Part shown: positions 57,728 to 64,000 of the stretch, piece after piece
Layout: the number at the start of each line of letters is the position of its first letter
How positions within the stretch are numbered: position 1 is the stretch's first letter
Assembly: GCA_023374025.1 (NCBI GenBank)
Contig: SIJG01000022.1
Span: forward strand, 124,001-188,000
Source of the DNA: Heterodera schachtii
Lineage: Eukaryota > Nematoda > Chromadorea > Rhabditida > Heteroderidae
Direction: 5' to 3'
Length of the DNA: 64,000 nucleotides
Made by a program: the position numbers and the translations under genes
Notes under the pieces: generated by a model
Told to the model about the DNA's origin: nothing
Seen by the model: the letters and a program-made list of their open reading frames with translations, nothing else
Databases searched by the model: none

Positions 57728-58403
57728 TTCAAAAAGTTTACCGACAGTTATTTAAAGCTGTGGGAATATGTCAAAGAACTTTACTTTGGCAAGCAATTGA
57801 AATTTTTATTTAAAAAATAAATTAATTTATGAAAAAATTTTTCACAAATAAAATTTTTTTTTAAGCCGCAAATGCTTTGAATCTTGCTATTAATAAGGAA
57901 TTAAACGATTATTTAAACTACAAAAAGTCTGTTGAGGAAAACAAAAACAATATTTTTTATTGAACGAATTTTCCGAAAGTTTTTTAAAGATCTGGAAAAT
58001 TGTTAAAGAACTTTGCTTTGGTAAGCAATTGAAATTTAATTTATAAAAAATTAGTTTATTTTTATTAAATCAAATGCCACCAAAAAATTTGTTCATAGAT
58101 TTGTCACGAATTTGTGCTTTTGCACGGGAATATAAGAAAAAATATGTTGACGGATTGCCAATTTTGAAGGGTTTATGGTATATGAAAATGGAAGCAAAGA
58201 CTCAATTTGATTTTCAAATAGCCAAAACAAATGGGAAAGGAAATTGCCATGTTTGGGAGGAGAAACTTGGCCAAATGTATTGGGATCACATTTTATTGGT
58301 TAGTGATCATAAAATGCCAAATTCCAACGAGTTGAAGCGTGTGCCGGACCCATGTGAGGAGGCAAAGCTCAAAGTGAAGAAGTATTGGACGATTGATGGA
58401 TGA
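57728..58403 (+). pseudogene. S3: exons 4 and 5 only, plus a second exon-4 scrap
   Basis: 57,728-57,789 reads KFTDSYLKLWEYVKELYFG and ends at a GCAAGC donor. 57,868-58,020 is a second exon 4 (NLAINKELNDYLNYKKSVEE) with a frameshift after NNIF. 58,099-58,403 is an intact exon 5 (DLSRICAFAREYKKKYVDGL ... VPDPCEEAKLKVKK). Exons 1-3 are absent. The flank after it matches the flank after S1 without the retroelement block. Confidence 0.8.
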
Positions 58404-59380
58404 ATCAGATCACAATTGTAGAGGAAAAGCTTAAATTTTTGGGTAAAAAGAATTGAGAGTCGAGAATATTTTGTTAGAAAGATGCATTCAAAATATACGA
58501 AATATGATTTACTTGCAACTCAATCAGTGAATAAATTTTTTGATCTTGAAATGTGCTTTTATTTAATTTTTGTTTTCTTATTCAATATTTTTATCAAAAT
58601 ATTTGTTCTCAATGTTTTCTTAAATATTTTGATTTTAGATATTCTAAGCCACACACTAATTTATTTCTTTTATAATTCATTAACCATATAAAATTGGACA
58701 TTAAAAAGTGGACATTTTTCTGCTCTATAATGTAGGCAACACACTAATTAGGGACCGCATTCATATGGACAAAAAATCCAAAATGGCCTCATTGGTTCCC
58801 GTTCATAAGAAAGGAAATGATCGTTTTTCTCTTCGCTGCTCATAATTCCTGTAAATTACCTGTCTATGATTTTGTTCCTCCTCTGATTATAAAAGCGATT
58901 TTCTTCAAAATGTCCAGCATTCTGACGTTGTTCATTCATCCTTCGCTGCCACTGCATTGGCTTGCGGTGAAAAACTGTTCGCAAATTGACCTAAAATTAA
59001 AAAAACAAATAATTCAAACTTAGAAATATTTTTATCCTTAAAGTGTATGCAAACATTTTCTGGAAATTTTCTTGCATTAATTATAATACATGAATTTTCG
59101 CCAGTTTTTCGCGCATAATAATAATTTAATTTGGATGAAAAACAAATTTTTAATACTGCTTTTATTATGAAACATTTCAAAAAATCTTGAAATTTTTATT
59201 TGTAGATAATACAAATTTATAGAAAAATTTGATGTTGTACATTTGTGGCGCACGTGAAATGCTTGTAAAATGTTGGCAATTTCATCCTTATTGATCAATT
59301 TATAATATAAAAGTGGCATTTTAAATGAAAACTTATATAATAAATTTAAAAGGTATAAATATATTTTTTTATTTTATAAA
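58404..59380. other. Spacer between S3 and S4 with S promoter copy
   Basis: The first part equals the S1 3' flank (including the coiled-coil exon remnant, 58860-58957). The second part (from about 59,035) equals the upstream region of S1 with the TATA-like ATATAAAA at 59305-59312. The two pieces are joined directly, as expected from tandem duplication. Confidence 0.6.
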
Positions 59381-61206
59381 ATGTGCCAAATCCCTTTCAT
59401 CCAACTGTCCCTTCTTCTGATCATCATGATCGAGATTGTCAATATTGCGTATGGAATGGACTACAAATATGAAAAGTTGAAAAAACCGTTACTTTCAAAA
59501 GAAAACACTGATCAGCAGTCCCAATTTGAAGTGATCGAAGATGGCACAACGGAGGAGGAGGACATGGAAAAAGCAATGAAATTTGGCAAAACATTCGTAT
59601 GGCGATTCATAATAACAACTTGGTATTGTAAAAACGGGAAATTGAAAAAGCCAGAAGAAATTGGATTCCAAAAATCTTACAAAGAATTGATTGAATTTTG
59701 CGAATATTGGAAAATGATGGCAATTGCAGCTGAAGCATATGTGAAAAGTTGGGAGAGGTGCAGAAAAGGACCAAAACGGAGAAGAAAGCTGAAGTTGGCA
59801 CAAGTTCAACGAGGGCAAAAGAAAATCTTAAAATGAAAGAAAAAGGTAGTAAATAAAATTTTAAAAATTCAAAAATTGTTTAAATTTATTAGAAAATCCG
59901 TTGGAATGTCATGGCATGAAGCCAAAATTCCTGCTGGGTGGGCAAGGCGAACTTCAAATGAGCTCAGCAATGCAAGTGATCAAAGCAGTTAATCGAGACC
60001 TATTCGATTGTGGCACGGGAAATCACTTAAAAACAAATGTATAATTTAAGTTTTATTTTAGAAAAAACCGAAAAAAAATCTTAAGGTACAATTAGAAAAT
60101 CAAAAGCATTGGGAAATGGTTGCCTTTTTGTTTGAAAATCTGACCAATGAACAACTCAATGAATTAAAGAATGAATTTGCAAATTCCAACAGCAAAAAGT
60201 GTTGAAAATTTTGATGCTTTAATGGCTTCAACAAATGTTTCGATAAATGATTTAAATGACAGAGAACGGTTTGACATTGTGTCGAGTAAGTTTCAATGCT
60301 TTAATAATACACTTTCTTGAAAGGTTTTTGAAAAAAAATGGGTGCCCATCCCCCGAATGGAAAATAAAAATTTCCAAGGGAACAATCTGGCACATTATAA
60401 GATTACAGAATTTTTCTTAAAAATTTCCCCAAATTTTAAGAATTTTCGGATACTTTTCACTTGTTTCTGCTAAACAACGTGTTTATCTGGACAGAACATA
60501 TATTTTTTTTAACAAATCATAAGTATTCTTTTATTCAAAATTGGAGTTTGAAAATGCCCTTCTTTTGTGGCACCATTTTATGACTATTTCACCATAAAAA
60601 ATCTTAATTTAAGCCGCATTTGTCGCAACAAATCGCCATGATATGCGCAATGTACCAATTAAAGAACAGTTAAAGGCTTTGAATCTTGCTATTAATAAGG
60701 AATTAAACGATTATTTAAACTATAAAAAGTCTGTTGAGGAAAACAAAAACAATATTTTTTTATTGAACGAATTTTCCAACAGTTATTTAAAGATCTGGAA
60801 AATTGTTAAAGAACTTTGTTTTGGTAAGCAATTGAAATTTAATTTATAAAAAATTAGTTTATTTTTATTAAATCAAATGCCACCAAAAAATTTGTTCATA
60901 GATTTGTCACGAATTTGTGCTTTTGCACGGGAATATAAGAAAAAATATATCGACGGATTGCCAATTTTGAAGGGTTTGTGGTATATGAAAACGGAAGCAA
61001 AGACTCAATTAGATTTTACAATAGCCAAAACAAATGGGAAAGGAAACTGCCATGTTTGGGAGGAGAAACTTGGCAAAATGTATTGGGATCACATTTTATT
61101 GGTTAGTGATCATAAAATGCCGAATTACGACGAGTTGAAGCGTGTGCCGGACCCATGTGAAGAGGCAAAGCTCAAAGTGAAGAAGTATTGGACGATTGAT
61201 GGATGA
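59381..61206 (+). pseudogene. S4: five-exon S-family copy with two frameshifts
   Basis: Exons 59381-59845, 59893-60038, 60062-60285, 60614-60823 and 60902-61206. Signal peptide MCQIPFIQLSLLLIIMIEIV. Exon 1 has lost one base (ACGGAG for ACAGGAG at about 59,777), so its last part reads RRRKLKLAQ and stops before the donor. Exon 3 is in frame at its start, unlike S1, but has an extra T near 60,175 that leads to a stop. Exons 4 (PIKEQLKALNLAINKELNDY ... NEFSNSYLKIWKIVKELCFG) and 5 are intact. Single-base indels in homopolymers could be sequencing errors, so function is not ruled out. Confidence 0.75.
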
Positions 61207-61761
61207 GTTGATCAGACTAAAATAGGAAAGGAAAAGCTTAAATTTTTAAATTTTTGGATAAAAAGAATTGAGAGTCGAGAATTTCGTTCGAAAGATACAT
61301 TCAAAATACCCGAAATTTGATTTACTTGCAGCTCAATCAGTGAATAAATTTTTTGATCGGGATATGTGCTTTTTATTTAATTTTTGTTTTCTTATTCAAT
61401 ATTTTGATTAAAATAGTTGTTTTCAATGTTTAAAAAGTCCAAACAGCGAAGAAAATTGCACAAATATTTTAAAATTAATAAAACGAGCGAATATCCAATC
61501 TGAATAAGAAGTGACCAGGGGAGAAAAGTCGGCAGCGGAAAACAATCGATAATGAAAAGGCGGGGGATTCAAAATTGAGAATGAAAGGACAAAAATAAAT
61601 GAGATGAGAATACAATTAAGTAATTAATTAATTAAGTCAAAAATTGGGAATAAATAAATTAACAATCTTATCACATCCTCGCCCTACAAATAAGCGATGT
61701 CCACAGAGCTGGCAATTCGGGAACGCAGTCGGCTAACCGAAAGGCAGTGGTGAGGATGAGA
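61207..61761. other. 3' spacer between S4 and the SGNH-like gene
   Basis: No gene or repeat recognised. The two genes converge here, and the 3' UTRs of both must lie in it. Confidence 0.5.
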
Positions 61762-63033
61762 TCAACGGCGGTCATTTCCACGGCGAGGGCGATTCCAAGT
61801 TGACTGCGCAAAAGGACGGCGATAAGGGTGGTGGTGCTGATGGGGAAAACGTCCGCGCGACCCCGATTGTCCAAAGTTTCCACGTCCTCTTTCTTCTCGT
61901 CTCGTGCCCGCTTTTGGCCCCTCTTCGTCCTTCTTTTCCGGGTCGTTGACCTCATCCTTTGGCATTCCTTTGACTTGAGACATGACCCAAGCCCTTAGAA
62001 TCAAAAGCCCCTTTTCCGTCATCTTCCCGTCGCTGGTCACGTGGTCGGTGTTGTAACCAGTGCTGAAGCGCCACAATTCCAATACTGATCGGCCCGCCGG
62101 TGTCGTCGTCACAAACTTAACATTTCCTGGCATCGCTCCGAAATGTTCCTTCATTTTGACCACCAATTCTTCATGTTCGACCATCTTTTCCTTGATAAAT
62201 GGTGGTGGCAGCCAAAAAACCGGCACATGAGTGAACCGCTTCAACAGCTGCTCAAGTCTCCCCACTCGCTCCATAACATTTTCGATCGTTTCATCTCCTC
62301 TTATAGAGTCCCGCCCAACCATTACAATGGCAACCTTCACTTTGGATGAGAGAATGGCGCCGTCAAACGCCCTGATCACTTCAGTGATTGTTCCATTTTC
62401 GGCGCCGATAAATTGCGATTTGGGCCAAAGTTTGATCAGTTGTTTGGCTGAGGAATCGCCGATGATCACTGTTGCCGTCTCGACCAACAGCTGCTTCCGG
62501 TGGATGATTGTGGCGCGCACTTTTTCAAGAACGAAGTTGGCCCTTTTCAGCATTTCGTGCCATCCCATCTTCTCCGATTCGGGCAATTCAGCGACAACGT
62601 TCGGCAGTGGCACTTCAATTGGCGCGTAGCCCGTCTTCATCAGCTTCTCTCGTGTGACCGCACATCGTTCGGCCCATGCCGTAAAGGCACTTTCAATGTC
62701 ATTTTCCGTCGGGAAAAAGCCATTCTTCACAAGGTCTTCGCGTCCGCCACTGTATGCGATCAGCTCGAAGCCGACAGGTGCACTGATTACAAGCTGCGTC
62801 AACTTTTGGCCGCCGGCGACTGATGAGACTGCGCCCGATTTCAGTAAGAAATTACTGAGAAGAGCCTTCATTGGCGTTCCGATCACCTTAAATCCGACTG
62901 TTTCCTCAACACTTTCCATCTTTTCTTGTCTTCCAATCACTTTAAGGCCTAGGCCGGCCCTCTCAAGCACTGGGTCGAGGTCGGCAAAATCCGATTCTCT
63001 ACATTTTGGGCATCTGATTTCCGATATCCTTTT
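61762..63033 (-). CDS. SGNH-hydrolase-like protein with RG-rich tail, last exon
   Basis: A single open exon of 424 codons begins at a TTTTCAG acceptor (63034-63036), so at least one upstream exon is missing. It starts with a C-x2-C pair (IRCPKCRESDFADLDPVLER). In the middle, TATVIIGDSSAKQLIKLWPK resembles the nucleophile block GDS of SGNH esterases. VAIVMVGRDSIRGDETIENV and VPVFWLPPPF have the spacing of the later blocks. The canonical GxND is replaced by GRDS, so activity is uncertain. The C-terminus is basic (RGRGNFGQSGSRGR, then HQHHHPYRRPF), as in RNA-binding proteins. SGNH domains with basic tails occur in ORF1 proteins of some LINE elements; the alternative is a cellular gene. No reverse transcriptase is nearby. 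Confidence 0.6.
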   Translation of the reverse strand, partial: KRISEIRCPKCRESDFADLDPVLERAGLGLKVIGRQEKMESVEETVGFKVIGTPMKALLSNFLLKSGAVSSVAGGQKLTQLVISAPVGFELIAYSGGREDLVKNGFFPTENDIESAFTAWAERCAVTREKLMKTGYAPIEVPLPNVVAELPESEKMGWHEMLKRANFVLEKVRATIIHRKQLLVETATVIIGDSSAKQLIKLWPKSQFIGAENGTITEVIRAFDGAILSSKVKVAIVMVGRDSIRGDETIENVMERVGRLEQLLKRFTHVPVFWLPPPFIKEKMVEHEELVVKMKEHFGAMPGNVKFVTTTPAGRSVLELWRFSTGYNTDHVTSDGKMTEKGLLILRAWVMSQVKGMPKDEVNDPEKKDEEGPKAGTRREERGRGNFGQSGSRGRFPHQHHHPYRRPFAQSTWNRPRRGNDRR

Positions 63034-63354
63034 CTGAAAATTTTTGGGGCCTCAAATGCTTTCCATTCTAATGAAAAGTAGAGGTAGCAAATTCCCCTAC
63101 AAATTTGTCTGTATGGCTAGAGAAATTTAAAAATGGTCGGTGTAAAAATTTCACACTTCCCCGATGTTGGGGACCAATTCTAACTTTAATCACTTAAAAT
63201 ACAAGTAGTGAAATTAATTTCTTAGAAATTTAAAAATAAGATGTTTGGCTTAAAAGCCCAAAAACTAAGTTTTATTTAGTTTTCAGTCTCCATTCCATAT
63301 TTTTGGAAATTTTTTAAAATTTTTTTACGAATTTTTTTATTTTTTCCCGAAATT
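63034..63354. other. Interior-side flank of the GCAAATGTCCGTCC array
   Basis: 63,190-63,350 is homologous to 36,295-36,410: GAAATTAATT(T)CTTAGAA, TTAAAAATAA, a GGCTTAAAA segment, and the T-rich run before CCCG(A/T)AATTG. It is the interior side of a right element end. Confidence 0.6.
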
Positions 63355-63497
63355 GACCGCAAATGTCCGTCCGCAAGTGTCCGTCCGCAAATGTCCGTCC
63401 GCAAATGTCCGTCCGCAAATGTCCGTCCGCAAATGTCCGTCCGCAAATGTCCGTCCGCAAATGTCCGTCCGCAAGTGTCCGTCCGCAAATGTCCGTA
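63355..63497. repeat. Ten copies of the 14-bp word GCAAATGTCCGTCC
   Basis: Ten nearly perfect units, with two G-for-A variants (GCAAGTGTCCGTCC). The same word forms the inverted ends of the element at 35516-36464, with four units on each side there. The minus strand reads as a GHLRTDTC/RTFAD peptide repeat, which is an artefact. Confidence 0.9.
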
Positions 63498-64000
63498 ATT
63501 TAAATCCACAATAATATCACAAATAACATTATAAAATGGAGATTAAAAAGTGGAAATTTTTCTGCTCCAAAATGTAGGCAACACTAATTAGGGACCGCAT
63601 TTAAATGGACAAAAACCCAAAATATGGATTATAATATGGACGAAAAATCGAAATATGGACAAAAAACGAAAATATGTACAAAAAATCTCAGAAAATTAGT
63701 TTGTTAAAAAAAGCATAAACCCATAATTTTTGTTAAGAAGGAAAAAAATAATTTTAATATATGAATTATAATTTAAATATTTTGATTTTAGATATTCTAA
63801 GCCAGACACTAATTTATTTCTTTTATCATCATTAACATTATAAATGGTCATAAAAAGGAAATTTTTGCCGCAAAGTGTAGGCAATACATTAAAGAGGGCT
63901 TTTTAGTTTATCATAAACTAATTAGGCACTATCGTGTAAAATTGGGGAAATTTGCGTGAATTTTCCCTCCCCTAAAGACTTAAAAATTTTAGGGCGGGAA
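63498..64000. other. Element debris at the right window edge
   Basis: 63,588 has TAGGGACCGCATTTAAATGG followed by AAATATGGACAAAAA words; a similar start stands at 58,749. The rest resembles the 3' flank of S genes (ATATTCTAAGCCAGACACTA). No gene. Confidence 0.5.

Noticed and set aside
63355..63497. CRISPR-like regular repeats (also at 11995 and 56488)
   Set aside because: There are no unique spacers of constant length, the units are 9-16 bases, and the DNA is eukaryotic with introns.

Overview
The window looks like nuclear DNA of a nematode. Its clearest genes are a rap-2-type small GTPase, a cuticle collagen ending in the typical [12 protein letters not shown] tail, and a small amidated-type neuropeptide-like precursor. 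Introns are short with TTTCAG-like acceptors and the DNA is AT-rich. The expanded, decaying families of secreted proteins would fit a parasitic (for example tylenchid) species, but nothing here proves the genus. All gene models were spliced by hand from frame, splice sites and comparison of paralogues inside the window.

Layout. 0.3-2.1 kb: rap-2, minus strand, cut by the left edge. 3.5-4.2 kb: a large foldback element with a 9-bp target duplication. 7.4-9.4 kb: a complete five-exon cuticle collagen, minus strand. 10.4-10.9 kb: a TA-flanked MITE. 11.6-19.5 kb and 37.2-42.6 kb: a family here called Q (minus strand). Its members are secreted Cys/Gly-rich proproteins with two tetrabasic processing sites: four gene models (Q1-Q4) and one broken copy (Q0). 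12.4, 17.6 and 43.6-61.2 kb: a second family, S (plus strand), of five-exon secreted proteins, mostly broken. Q and S start head to head across a homologous 1.1-1.3 kb spacer at two loci. 21.9-22.3 kb: the neuropeptide-like gene. 22.9-27.0 and 28.8-37.1 kb: a segmental duplication carrying a membrane RING-H2 protein gene (R1, R2). In R2 a 413-bp unit with the first RING exon is amplified about six times. 45.8-46.5 kb: a retroelement ORF1-like insertion. 61.8-63.0 kb: an SGNH-like exon. The rest is mobile-element debris and tandem repeats.

The most unusual feature is a set of non-autonomous mobile elements, many with perfect 8-bp target duplications as in the hAT superfamily. Most carry a private short word repeated near the ends (for example CCAGGTCCAGG, CCCGGTCCCGG, AAACCGAAAA, AATAGGCAC, GCAAATGTCCGTCC, TCATCCACA). 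Elements with unrelated termini nevertheless share an internal block around the imperfect palindrome GGCGCCTATCGGCACCGCC, seen at least eight times. Two of them also contain tRNA-like Pol III A and B boxes. They nest inside one another, and one insertion has its empty site preserved in a paralogous segment of the same window.

The families are connected by duplication: Q, S and the spacer between them were copied as blocks, R was copied as a roughly 4-8 kb block, and mobile elements then entered introns, promoters and exons of the copies.
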